Part shown: positions 29,346-38,206 of the stretch, piece after piece
How positions within the stretch are numbered: position 1 is the first letter of the stretch
Layout of the letters: each line of letters starts with the position of its first letter
Assembly: GCF_019656315.1 (NCBI RefSeq)
Contig: NZ_BPLU01000008.1
Coordinates: 62,001-126,000, forward strand
Source of the DNA: Flavobacterium sp. UMI-01
GTDB lineage: Bacteria; Bacteroidota; Bacteroidia; Flavobacteriales; Flavobacteriaceae
Direction of reading: 5' to 3'
DNA length: 64,000 nt
Position numbers and translations under genes: made by a program
Notes under the pieces: model-generated
What the model was told of the DNA's origin: nothing
Databases searched by the model: none
What the model saw: the letters and a program-made list of their open reading frames with translations, nothing else

Positions 29346-32300
29346 ATGCTAAACAAAATCATTGCGTTTTCTATAAAAAACAAACTGATTGTAGGGCTAA
29401 TGGTTTTAGCTCTCATCGTTTGGGGTATTTTTTCGGTTAAAAATTTACCTATTGATGCCGTACCTGACATCACTAATAATCAGGTGCAAATCATTACCAC
29501 ATCACCTAGCAATGGCGCCGAGGATATCGAAAGATTTGTCACTTTTCCCGTAGAACAAACCATGGCAACGATTAAGGATATTGAAGAAATTCGTTCTTTT
29601 AGTCGTTTTGGGTTGTCTGTTGTGACGGTGGTTTTTAAGGAAGAAGTGGATGTCTATTGGGCTAGACAACAGGTTTCCGAACGCTTGACCGAAGCGATAA
29701 ACCAAATTCCAAAAGGGATGGGGACGCCAGAAATGGCTCCTGTTTCTACAGGTTTGGGTGAAATTTACCAATATGTCATTCACACGAAAAAAGGCTTTGA
29801 ATCCAAGTATGATGCCACCCAATTGCGTACTATTCAAGACTGGATTGTTCGTCGTCAGCTTTTAGGAGTGGAAGGGATTGCTGATGTGAGCAGTTTTGGA
29901 GGTTTTTTGAAGCAATATGAAATTGCCTTGAATCCCGATAAATTACGGAGCATGAACATTAGTATCGCTACTGTTTTTAATGCTTTGGAAAAAAACAATC
30001 AAAATACAGGCGGGGCTTATATCGATAAAAATCCCAATGCCTATTTCATTAGAAGCGAAGGTTTGATTAAAAATATTGATGATATTGAGAATATTGTCGT
30101 AAAAACCAATGCCAATAGTGTTCCAGTACTGATACGTGACGTAGCTGAAGTAAAAATTGGAGCGGCAACGCGCTACGGAGCCATGACTCGAAATGACGAA
30201 GGTGAAGTAGTGGGAGGACTAGTTCTGATGTTGAAAGGAGCGAATGCTTCTAAAGTAATTGAAAATGTAAAAAGCCGAATTTCACAAATTGAAAAAAACT
30301 TACCTGAAGGGGTTACTATTGAGCCTTTTTTGGATAGAACTAAGTTAGTGGATAACGCTATTCACACCGTTTCGACCAATTTATTAGAAGGAGCATTAAT
30401 TGTTATTTTCATTTTGGTTTTGCTGTTGGGAAATTTACGTGCGGGCTTAATTGTAGCCTCGGTAATTCCATTGGCGATGTTGTTTGCCATTTGTTTGATG
30501 AATTTATTTGGTGTCGAAGGGAATTTGATGAGTTTGGGTGCGCTAGATTTTGGATTAATCGTGGATGGAGCAGTCATTATTATTGAAGCTACGATGCATT
30601 ATTTACACGTTTCACATAAAGGTAAAGTTATTACGCAAGAAGAAATGGATCAAAGTGTGTTAAGTAACGCACGCAAAATGATGAGTTCAGCGGCCTTTGG
30701 TCAAATTGTAATTTTAATCGTGTATTTGCCTATTCTGGCTTTGGTGGGGATTGAAGGAAAAATGTTTCGTCCTATGGCGCAAACGGTTTCTTTTGCCATT
30801 TTAGGTGCTTTTTTATTGTCATTGACTTATGTTCCTGTAATGAGTGCTTTGTTTTTGAACAAAAAAATAATTCACAAAGAAAATATCTCGGATAGAATCA
30901 TAAATGCCATTCAACGAGTTTATACTCCCTTGCTTTCATTTGCCATGCAATCAAAAGTTTTGGTAATCGGTATCGCTCTTAGTTTGCTACTAATTAGCGG
31001 GGTTATTTTTACCTTTTTGGGAGCCGAATTTATTCCAACTCTTGATGAAGGTGATTTTGCTGTGGAGACCAGAACGTTAACCGGAAGCAGTTTGTCTTAT
31101 ACGGTTGAGCAAGCGCAAAAAGCAGCGAAGGTGCTGAAGGACAATTTCCCTGAAGTGAAAGAGGTAATTGGTAAAATTGGTTCGTCTGAGATACCTACAG
31201 ACCCAATGGGTGTTGAAGCTTGTGATTTGATGATTATTTTGAAAGATAAAAGCGAATGGACTTCAGCGGATTCCCGAGTTGATTTGGCTGAGAAAATGCA
31301 ACAAAAATTAGAACAACATATTGCGGGAACTACCTTTGGGTTTCAACAGCCCATCCAAATGCGTTTTAACGAATTGATTTCTGGGGTCAAACAGGATGTT
31401 GCTGTAAAAATCTATGGCGAAGACTTAAATAAACTAACACAATATGCCAAACAAATTGGGAAAATCGCAGGAAAAATAGAAGGAGCAACGGATATTTATG
31501 TAGAGCCCATTGCTGGTTTGTCTCAGGTGGTTGTCAAGTTCCATAGGGATAAAATTGCCCAATTTGGACTGAATATCGAAGAGGTGAATACCGTCATCCG
31601 AGCTGGTTTTGCTGGAGAAATTGCAGGTTTGGTATTTGAAGGAGAAAAACGTTTTGACTTGGTGGTTCGCTTGGATAATGAGAACCGTCAAAGCATTGAC
31701 GATGTCCGAAATTTGTATGTTACGGCTCCTAATGGAAATCAAATCCCATTGGAACAATTGGCAACTATTGATTTTAAAGAAGGACCGAATCAGATTCAGC
31801 GTGAAGATGCTAAACGAAGAATTATTGTAGGTTTCAATGTGCGTGGTAGGGATGTAGAAAGTACCGTTGAAGAAATTCAACAAAAAATAAACCAACAAGT
31901 AAAGTTTGAAGCAGGCTATTTTGCTACTTATGGTGGCGCTTTTGAGAACTTAATCGCTGCCAAAGAACGTCTAGGAGTGGCAGTGCCAGCAGCATTATTG
32001 CTTATTTTTGTTTTGTTGTTTTTTGCCTTTGGGTCTATCAAACAAGCCGTTTTAATCTATACAGCTATCCCACTTTCGGCTATTGGAGGTGTGTTGGCGC
32101 TTTGGATTAGAGGAATGCCATTCAGTATTTCTGCCGGTGTTGGGTTTATTGCCTTGTTTGGAGTAGCGGTTTTAAACGGAATTGTGCTGATAGCCGAATT
32201 CAATTCGCTTAAAAAAGAAGGCATGACGGATGTAAAAGCAATCATTATCAAAGGAACTTCCGTGAGGTTGCGACCCGTTATTATGACGGCACTCGTAGCT

Positions 32301-33719
32301 TCATTAGGTTTTTTACCTATGGCCTTAACTCAGGGTGCTGGAGGCGAAGTACAAAAACCCTTGGCAACAGTCGTAATAGGCGGATTACTCACAGCAACCT
32401 TACTCACACTTTTAGTTTTACCAATATTGTATATGTGGTCTGAAAAAATTAACAAACCTATGAAACCTGTAAATCCTTTACTTGCAGTTGTGTTTTTCTT
32501 TTTTGTAGCCCCTACTGTAACGGCTCAAAACCAACCTCTAGACATGAATCAAGCGATTGTGTTGGGATTGAAAAACAATAAAGAGATGATTCGTTCCCAA
32601 TTAGAAGAAAAACAGGAACAACAATTAAAAAGAACCCGAATTGAAATTCCTAAAACGGATGTTTCGGGGCAGTTTGGGCAATACAATAGTTATGTTACAA
32701 AAGATAATAATTTTAGTATCTCTCAAACCATTCCATTTCCTACCGTTTTTTCGGCAAATGCGTCTTTAGGGAATGCCCTTGTCAAGAGTAGCGCAATAAA
32801 AACAATGATTACCAAGAATGAATTGGTCTATCGCATCAAACAGGTGTATTCTAATTTACAATATTTATACTCGCGACAAACACTATTGCAAAAACAAGAC
32901 AGTATTTATCAAGGTTTTGTAAAAGCAGCGTCATGGCGTTATAAAACAGGAGAAAGTACCATCTTAGAACAAAGCACAGCCGAAACAAGGTGGCGTGAAA
33001 CACAAAACTTACTCAAAGAGAATGAAGCAAAAATTGAAGTGGGTTTGTCTCAATTGCAAACTCTAATAGGAACCGAAGAACCGCTTGTTGTTGCAGATAA
33101 AAAATTGAACGAACAAGTTTTTTTAGGAACTAATAATGAAAAGGAAATAACTGAAAATCCTGTTTTAGCTTATTTTCAACAACAAATGACGATTGCTGAA
33201 AAACAGAAAAAAGTTGAACAAGCCAAAGTATTACCTGACCTTACTTTTGGCTATTTTAATCAATCGCTCATTGGGAGTTCGTTGAACGAAACAGGTTCGG
33301 AAGTGGCTACGGCAGCGAATCGTTTTCAAGGTTTTCAATTGGGATTGTCTATCCCTATATTTTATGGTTCGTATGCTGCCAAAGTGCAAACTGCCACAAT
33401 CAACAAAGAGATTGCTAAAACCATTTTGGACCACAATCAAATCAGTTTAAAAGGACAATACACACAAGCATTTGTAACGTTTCAACAAAATAAAAAGAGT
33501 TTGACCTATTACAAAGAGTCGGGAATGCCAAATGCAAATTCTATTTTAACCAAAAGTCAAAGTGCTTATAAAAATGGTGAAATTAGCTATGCTGAACATC
33601 TTTTGAATTTAAGAACGGCAATCGAAATAGAAGAAAATTATTTGTCGTCGATTTTAGAATACAACCAAAGCATATTACTATTGGAGTATCTTTCAGGGAA
33701 AACAAATGAACTAAAATAA
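29346..33719 (+). CDS. CusA/CzcA heavy-metal RND permease fused to TolC-like domain
   Basis: This 1457-residue protein has two parts. Residues 1-1038 are a full heavy-metal efflux RND pump. The proton-relay helix DFGLIVDGAVIIIEA carries Asp401 and Asp407. The docking loops and the GVAVLNGIVLIAEF helix of CusA/CzcA proteins are also present. Residues 1039-1457 are a TolC/CzcC-like outer-membrane factor, starting with MKPVNPLLAVVFFFFVAPTV and an Ala-Gln typical of a signal peptide end. The ATG at 29346 is preferred to an in-frame start at 29313. Cu, Ag, Zn, Co or Cd are possible substrates. It is followed three bases later by the adaptor gene. Confidence 0.93.
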   Translation: MLNKIIAFSIKNKLIVGLMVLALIVWGIFSVKNLPIDAVPDITNNQVQIITTSPSNGAEDIERFVTFPVEQTMATIKDIEEIRSFSRFGLSVVTVVFKEEVDVYWARQQVSERLTEAINQIPKGMGTPEMAPVSTGLGEIYQYVIHTKKGFESKYDATQLRTIQDWIVRRQLLGVEGIADVSSFGGFLKQYEIALNPDKLRSMNISIATVFNALEKNNQNTGGAYIDKNPNAYFIRSEGLIKNIDDIENIVVKTNANSVPVLIRDVAEVKIGAATRYGAMTRNDEGEVVGGLVLMLKGANASKVIENVKSRISQIEKNLPEGVTIEPFLDRTKLVDNAIHTVSTNLLEGALIVIFILVLLLGNLRAGLIVASVIPLAMLFAICLMNLFGVEGNLMSLGALDFGLIVDGAVIIIEATMHYLHVSHKGKVITQEEMDQSVLSNARKMMSSAAFGQIVILIVYLPILALVGIEGKMFRPMAQTVSFAILGAFLLSLTYVPVMSALFLNKKIIHKENISDRIINAIQRVYTPLLSFAMQSKVLVIGIALSLLLISGVIFTFLGAEFIPTLDEGDFAVETRTLTGSSLSYTVEQAQKAAKVLKDNFPEVKEVIGKIGSSEIPTDPMGVEACDLMIILKDKSEWTSADSRVDLAEKMQQKLEQHIAGTTFGFQQPIQMRFNELISGVKQDVAVKIYGEDLNKLTQYAKQIGKIAGKIEGATDIYVEPIAGLSQVVVKFHRDKIAQFGLNIEEVNTVIRAGFAGEIAGLVFEGEKRFDLVVRLDNENRQSIDDVRNLYVTAPNGNQIPLEQLATIDFKEGPNQIQREDAKRRIIVGFNVRGRDVESTVEEIQQKINQQVKFEAGYFATYGGAFENLIAAKERLGVAVPAALLLIFVLLFFAFGSIKQAVLIYTAIPLSAIGGVLALWIRGMPFSISAGVGFIALFGVAVLNGIVLIAEFNSLKKEGMTDVKAIIIKGTSVRLRPVIMTALVASLGFLPMALTQGAGGEVQKPLATVVIGGLLTATLLTLLVLPILYMWSEKINKPMKPVNPLLAVVFFFFVAPTVTAQNQPLDMNQAIVLGLKNNKEMIRSQLEEKQEQQLKRTRIEIPKTDVSGQFGQYNSYVTKDNNFSISQTIPFPTVFSANASLGNALVKSSAIKTMITKNELVYRIKQVYSNLQYLYSRQTLLQKQDSIYQGFVKAASWRYKTGESTILEQSTAETRWRETQNLLKENEAKIEVGLSQLQTLIGTEEPLVVADKKLNEQVFLGTNNEKEITENPVLAYFQQQMTIAEKQKKVEQAKVLPDLTFGYFNQSLIGSSLNETGSEVATAANRFQGFQLGLSIPIFYGSYAAKVQTATINKEIAKTILDHNQISLKGQYTQAFVTFQQNKKSLTYYKESGMPNANSILTKSQSAYKNGEISYAEHLLNLRTAIEIEENYLSSILEYNQSILLLEYLSGKTNELK

Positions 33720-33722
33720 TAC

Positions 33723-34898
33723 ATGATGAAATCAATATATAAAACTATTAGCGTTCTTTTTTTAGGGATTAGCATTCTGGGTTGTGGTAATAAAAACCAA
33801 GTAGAAGCAACCACTGTAGAAGAACAAAATCAAGAAAGCTCAGTTGTAGAATTATCCGCAGAACAACGCAAGAGTTCGAACATTCAACTGGGAAATGTTG
33901 AAGAAAAAGAATTGAGCAGTACTACCAAAGTAAATGGCGTACTCGATGTACCACCACAAAATTTAGTTTCAATTGGGGCTCCTTTTGGTGGATTTGTAAA
34001 AAACACGACCATGCTCCAAGGGTTGAAAGTGCGTAAAGGGCAAGTGGTAGCCATGATACAACATCCTGATTATGTGCAGCCGCAACAGGATTATATCGAT
34101 TTGAAAAGCCAATTGAATTATCTCAAATTGGAATACGAACGCCAACAAGAATTAGCTAAAGAAAATATTAATGCTCAGAAAACAGTGCAAAAAGCGAAAT
34201 CAGATTACGAAAGTGCAAAAGCAAGAGTAGCAGGCTTAAAAACGAAACTTCAGTTGATGAATGTTAATTTGGCTAGTTTAGAAAAAGGGAATATTCAAAG
34301 TACATTGCCCCTATATTCCTCCATTAATGGGTATGTAACTCAGGTGAATACAAATATTGGTGCTTATGCTACACCTACAGATGTGTTGTTTCAAATTGCC
34401 GATACAGAGCATTTACATGCCGAGTTGACCGTTTTTGAAAAAGATGTACCAAAACTGAAAATAGGGCAAAAAGTTCGTTTTGTTCTAGCAAATGAAACCA
34501 AGGAGAGAATGGCGACGGTCTATTTAATCGGGAAGGAAATCAGTCAAGAAAGAACCGTTCAAATACATTGTCATTTGGATCAAGAAGATACCCATCTTTT
34601 GCCTGGGATGTTTCTTAAAGCATTGGTTGAAAAGGGGAGTCATAAAGTACCTGCTGTTCCTAACAAAGCGATTGTCGAATTTGAAGGAGGCAAATATATA
34701 TTCGTGATGACTAATGAAAATCCTAAAACTAATACTACTCAATACCTTTTGGTGCCAATTAAAGAAGGTGTTTCAGAGCTAAATTATACTGAACTCATTA
34801 TGGAGAATAATTCCAATTGGAAAAACTGGAAGATTGTGACCAATGGCGCTTATGATTTACTTTCTAAAATGAAAAATAGCGAAGAGGAAGAAGAGTAA
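33723..34898 (+). CDS. RND efflux periplasmic adaptor (CusB/CzcB-like) lipoprotein
   Basis: This 391-residue membrane fusion protein links the permease to the outer-membrane channel. A lipoprotein signal (ISILGCG, Cys21) is followed by a lipoyl-like half (VSIGAPFGGFVKNTTMLQG with KVRKGQVVAMIQHPDY). A coiled-coil hairpin of about 60 residues rich in Lys, Glu and Gln comes next. The second lipoyl half and a beta-barrel segment carry HAELTVFEKDVPKLKIGQ. It starts three bases after the CusA-OMF fusion gene and is surely co-transcribed. Two adjacent ATG codons (33723, 33726) are possible starts. Confidence 0.92.
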   Translation: MMKSIYKTISVLFLGISILGCGNKNQVEATTVEEQNQESSVVELSAEQRKSSNIQLGNVEEKELSSTTKVNGVLDVPPQNLVSIGAPFGGFVKNTTMLQGLKVRKGQVVAMIQHPDYVQPQQDYIDLKSQLNYLKLEYERQQELAKENINAQKTVQKAKSDYESAKARVAGLKTKLQLMNVNLASLEKGNIQSTLPLYSSINGYVTQVNTNIGAYATPTDVLFQIADTEHLHAELTVFEKDVPKLKIGQKVRFVLANETKERMATVYLIGKEISQERTVQIHCHLDQEDTHLLPGMFLKALVEKGSHKVPAVPNKAIVEFEGGKYIFVMTNENPKTNTTQYLLVPIKEGVSELNYTELIMENNSNWKNWKIVTNGAYDLLSKMKNSEEEEE

Positions 34899-35025
34899 AA
34901 TAAGGTGGGGATGTAAAAAAAAAGCTAAAATGTTTCTTTATTTTTCATTCCCAAAAAAACTATTCTATATTTGAAAGCAAAAAATAAAATGATTAATAGA
35001 AACAAGATAAATTAAAACGCTATTT

Positions 35026-35508
35026 ATGAACGACGCACATTTGCACCTTATGGTAAATCATTTTCCAATTGTGGGATTGATTTTTGGTTTTGGAATATTA
35101 ATTTCAGGATTGTATTTTCGAAATAATGGTATTAAAAACACAGCCTATTCGCTATTTGTAGTGGCAGCTATTACAGCTTTTTTGAGTATGGCCACAGGAG
35201 AAGGTGCAGAGGAAATAGTGGAAGACATGCCTAATATAGGACACCATATCATCCACGAACACGAAGAGTATGCTGAAAAGTTTGCTTTGATTTTATATGC
35301 TTTGGGATTGTTGTCACTTTATGGTTTTTATCTGAATGTAAAAACACATACCAGAGCGCGATTGATATCGATAATTGTGTTGGTCATGGCGGGTATCGGG
35401 CTTGTTTTTGCGTTACAAACAGGAACTTCTGGAGGCGAAATCAGACATACTGAGATACGTGAGGTAAATCCAGAGACCATTCCTGTGCATACCCCAGATG
35501 GAGATTAA
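35026..35508 (+). CDS. DUF2231-like four-helix membrane protein
   Basis: This 160-residue protein begins with NDAHLHLMVNHFPIVGL, close to the HPxxVHFP pattern of DUF2231 membrane proteins. It has four hydrophobic segments, near residues 14-30, 40-56, 85-103 and 112-130. A His-rich loop HHIIHEHEEYAE lies between the second and third. The His and Glu residues could bind metal or haem, but nothing proves it. A -7-like TATATTTG at 34966-34973 suggests its own promoter, 127 bases beyond the efflux adaptor gene. The function is unknown. Confidence 0.75.
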   Translation: MNDAHLHLMVNHFPIVGLIFGFGILISGLYFRNNGIKNTAYSLFVVAAITAFLSMATGEGAEEIVEDMPNIGHHIIHEHEEYAEKFALILYALGLLSLYGFYLNVKTHTRARLISIIVLVMAGIGLVFALQTGTSGGEIRHTEIREVNPETIPVHTPDGD

Positions 35509-35710
35509 CAGTTAAAGTTTTTTAAATATAAATCATATACGTTTGTTTTAAACTATATTAAGAAAGAGCATTTAAGTCGGTTCTCGTCCTTTTGTTGAAG
35601 CTGAGGTGTAGATTTATCTAATTTTTCTAAACTGAGCTGCTAAGGTGTTTTAATCTTACTGATTCGTGAATTCGTGGCAACCTTTTTTTATTTTAAAATG
35701 AAATAAAAAA

Positions 35711-35742
35711 TTGCTTTATATTTAAAATAAAAAGTATATTTG
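35711..35742 (+). promoter_or_regulatory. Promoter of the histidine operon
   Basis: TTG at 35711-35713 and TATATTTG at 35735-35742 are separated by 21 bases and match the flavobacterial TTG/TAnnTTTG consensus. The expected transcript starts about 30 bases before the leader peptide ATG. Confidence 0.6.
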
Positions 35743-35777
35743 CAATCGAAATTAAAGATAGTTCAATTTTACAAAAT

Positions 35778-35837
35778 ATGTTATCAAATCAAGTACATCA
35801 TCATCATTCTCACAATTGCTCTCAAGCGATGTGTTAA
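35778..35837 (+). CDS. hisL: His operon leader peptide
   Basis: This 19-codon ORF encodes MLSNQVHHHHSHNCSQAMC. Five of its codons are histidine, four of them consecutive CAT codons (35796-35807) followed by Ser and His. It lies between the his promoter and a strong intrinsic terminator that precedes hisG. In enteric bacteria such a leader makes ribosomes stall when charged tRNA-His is scarce and lets transcription pass the terminator. The same logic is inferred here from the arrangement. The stop codon overlaps a second tiny ATG frame of four codons, probably by chance. Confidence 0.85.
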   Translation: MLSNQVHHHHSHNCSQAMC

Positions 35838-35865
35838 TGGTATGCGTGTAAGTCATCATATTAAT

Positions 35866-35896
35866 AAACCCGTTTGAGTACATCAAACGGGTTTTT
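35866..35896 (+). terminator. Attenuator terminator of the histidine operon
   Basis: A perfect 12-base stem (35866-35877 with 35883-35894) with a five-base loop and a T run at 35892-35896 lies 28 bases after the leader peptide stop and 60 bases before hisG. The leader segment 35821-35828 can pair with 35871-35878 of the left arm (eight pairs, one G-U), which would serve as antiterminator. A second complementary segment for 35872-35882 is at 35916-35926. Confidence 0.85.
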
Positions 35897-35956
35897 CATT
35901 GTGTGTTAAGTCCTTTGTACTCAAACACATTCAATAAAACATAAAAAAACAAAACA

Positions 35957-36814
35957 ATGAGTACTTTAAAAATTGCAATTCAAAAATCAGGTAGATTAAA
36001 CGAAGATAGTATTCAAATCCTTAAAGATGCAGGGATTTCTATCAACAATGGTATTGATCAGTTAAAGGCTGAAGCTTCTAATTTTCCGTTAGAAGTTTTG
36101 TATTTGAGAAACTCTGATATTCCTCAATATTTGATTGATGGAGTAGTAGATATCGCTATTGTAGGTGATAATTTATTGGTTGAAAAAGGGAAAAACATTG
36201 AAGTGATTCAAAAATTAGGTTTTTCTAAATGTAAAGTTTCGGTTGCTGTGCCTAAATCATTTGAATACAATTCAATAAAAGATTTAGACGGTCTGCGTGT
36301 TGCTACTTCTTATCCTAATACCGTAATAGATTTTTGCAATGCTCACGGCGTGACAGTTGATATTCACCAAATTTCAGGTTCTGTTGAAATTGCTCCAAAT
36401 ATCGGTTTGGCAGATGCTATCGTGGATATTGTTTCAAGCGGAAGTACGTTGTTTAAAAACAATTTGAAAGAGGTAGAAGTTATCCTTAAAAGTGAAGCAG
36501 TTTTAGCGGTTTCTCCAAAGGTAACTCCTGAAACTCAAAAAATCATTGACACTTTAAAATTCAGAATTGAGTCAGTTTTAAGAGCTCGTAAATCAAAATA
36601 CATTTTGATGAACGTTCCTAATGATAAAATTGAAGCAGTGAGCAGTATTCTTCCTGTTTTAAAAAGTGCGACCGTGATGCCACTAGCACAAGAAGGTTGG
36701 AGTAGTGTGCACACAGTGATTGACAAAGACACTTTCTGGGAAGTAATTGACCAATTGAAAGAAGCTGGTGCCGAAGGAATTTTGGTTTGTCCAATTGAGA
36801 AAATGGTACTTTAA
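35957..36814 (+). CDS. hisG: ATP phosphoribosyltransferase, long form
   Basis: This 285-residue HisG catalyses the first and feedback-controlled step of histidine synthesis, joining ATP and phosphoribosyl pyrophosphate. The start KIAIQKSGRLNEDSIQIL, the DIAIVGDNLL strand and ADAIVDIVSSGSTLFKNNL (the phosphate-binding loop region) are diagnostic. Its length and the C-terminal ACT-like domain (about 210-285, with LPVLKSATVMPLAQEGW) make it the long form that is active without HisZ. It is the first structural gene after the attenuator and is followed by a palindromic spacer and hisD. Confidence 0.97.
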   Translation: MSTLKIAIQKSGRLNEDSIQILKDAGISINNGIDQLKAEASNFPLEVLYLRNSDIPQYLIDGVVDIAIVGDNLLVEKGKNIEVIQKLGFSKCKVSVAVPKSFEYNSIKDLDGLRVATSYPNTVIDFCNAHGVTVDIHQISGSVEIAPNIGLADAIVDIVSSGSTLFKNNLKEVEVILKSEAVLAVSPKVTPETQKIIDTLKFRIESVLRARKSKYILMNVPNDKIEAVSSILPVLKSATVMPLAQEGWSSVHTVIDKDTFWEVIDQLKEAGAEGILVCPIEKMVL

Positions 36815-36825
36815 ATCCCACCCAA

Positions 36826-36842
36826 CCCTCCCAAAGGGAGGG
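36826..36842. repeat. GC-rich palindrome between hisG and hisD, first
   Basis: A seven-base perfect stem (36826-36832 with 36836-36842) with an AAA loop lies 11 bases after the hisG stop. It is C-rich on the left arm and far richer in GC than the region. It looks like one half of a dispersed intergenic repeat. Confidence 0.65.
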
Positions 36843-36874
36843 CTTTTGAAATAAATAATTTTAACGACCTAGCT

Positions 36875-36895
36875 CCCCTCTCCTTTGGAGAGGGG
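36875..36895. repeat. GC-rich palindrome between hisG and hisD, second
   Basis: A nine-base perfect stem (36875-36883 with 36887-36895) with a TTT loop shares the CCCTC/GAGGG style of the palindrome 33 bases upstream. Its G-rich right flank runs up to the hisD start and supplies the only purine-rich ribosome-binding-like sequence (GAGAGGAAAAAG) before that ATG. Confidence 0.65.
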
Positions 36896-36913
36896 CTGGG
36901 GGAGAGGAAAAAG

Positions 36914-38206
36914 ATGAACAAAATATACAATCCAGCACCGGACACTTGGACTTCAATTTTAGAAAGACCAACGAAAACGGTTAATGATATCGAAGGAACA
37001 GTAAAAGAAATTTTTGCTGCGGTTCAAAAAGTTGGGGATTTGGCTGTAGCCAAATATACTACGCAATTTGACGGTGTGAGTTTTGAGAACATCGAAGTAA
37101 CGACTGCCGAAATTGAAACAGCAGTTGCTAGTTTGCCAACGGATTTAAAAGAAGCGATTGCTTTGGCAAAAGCCAATGTTGAAAGCTTTCACCAAGCGCA
37201 AAAAACAACACGCGTTTCTGTAGAAACTGCCGAAGGCGTGCAATGTTGGCAAGAAAAACGACCAATTCAAAAAGTAGGTTTGTACATTCCAGGCGGAACA
37301 GCGCCTTTGTTTTCGACAGTATTAATGCTAGCAGTTCCTGCTAAAATAGCAGGTTGTAGCGAAATCGTATTGTGTTCGCCTCCTGATAAAAACGGAAATA
37401 TCAATCCTGCGATTTTATATGCTGCCAATTTGTGTGGGGTGACTAAAATCATCAAAGTAGGTGGAATCCAAGCAATTGCCGGAATGACATTTGGTACACA
37501 TGCGATTCCTAAAGTCTATAAAATTTTCGGACCTGGAAACCAATATGTAACGGTGGCGAAACAATTAGCAACGCAATTTGGAGTGGCGATTGATATGCCT
37601 GCTGGACCTTCTGAATTGCTAGTTGTGGCTGATGATACGGCTGTTCCTACTTTTGTAGCTTCGGATTTGTTAAGTCAAGCGGAACACGGAACGGATAGTC
37701 AAGTGATTTTAGTTTCGACTTCTAAAGCCATGATGGATGCTGTGGAAAGCGAAATTCAATCCCAATTAGAAGTGTTACCAAGAAAAGCCATTGCTGAAAA
37801 AGCCATTGCTAATTCGAAATTGATATTTGTCGAAAACGATAAAATTGCTTTGAACTTAATCAATGAATACGGACCAGAACACTTTATTGTTTGTACGGCT
37901 GACAATGATTTTTATGTAGATGGAATCCAAAATGCAGGTTCGGTTTTTATAGGAAACTATACGCCCGAAAGTGCTGGTGATTACGCCTCAGGAACCAATC
38001 ATACCTTGCCAACGAATGGTTATGCAAAGAACTATAGCGGTGTGAACTTAGATAGTTTTATGAAGTCAATGACCTTTCAAAAAATCTCTGAAAAGGGAAT
38101 TCAGAATATCGGTACTGCTATTGAATTGATGGCCGAAGCTGAAGGGTTACAAGCACACAAAAATGCAGTTACATTACGTTTAAAAGCGATTGAAAATGAA
38201 AAATAA
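36914..38206 (+). CDS. hisD: Histidinol dehydrogenase
   Basis: This 430-residue zinc enzyme oxidises histidinol to histidine in two NAD-dependent steps, the last of the pathway. Diagnostic stretches are IQKVGLYIPGGTAPLFSTVLM, KIFGPGNQYVTVAKQLA, DMPAGPSELLVVAD, SQAEHGTDSQV with the zinc-binding Gln and His, and GDYASGTNHTLPTNGYA near the C-terminus. Its length is normal for the family. The end of the gene overlaps the start of hisC by 11 bases, a sign of translational coupling. Confidence 0.97.
   Translation: MNKIYNPAPDTWTSILERPTKTVNDIEGTVKEIFAAVQKVGDLAVAKYTTQFDGVSFENIEVTTAEIETAVASLPTDLKEAIALAKANVESFHQAQKTTRVSVETAEGVQCWQEKRPIQKVGLYIPGGTAPLFSTVLMLAVPAKIAGCSEIVLCSPPDKNGNINPAILYAANLCGVTKIIKVGGIQAIAGMTFGTHAIPKVYKIFGPGNQYVTVAKQLATQFGVAIDMPAGPSELLVVADDTAVPTFVASDLLSQAEHGTDSQVILVSTSKAMMDAVESEIQSQLEVLPRKAIAEKAIANSKLIFVENDKIALNLINEYGPEHFIVCTADNDFYVDGIQNAGSVFIGNYTPESAGDYASGTNHTLPTNGYAKNYSGVNLDSFMKSMTFQKISEKGIQNIGTAIELMAEAEGLQAHKNAVTLRLKAIENEK

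Noticed and set aside
31434..31898. 154-codon open frame on the minus strand opposite the CusA-like gene
   Set aside because: It has no recognisable domain and lies fully inside a strongly conserved gene.
35837..35851. Second mini-ORF (four codons) overlapping the leader peptide stop
   Set aside because: It is too short to judge and has no histidine codons; probably chance.
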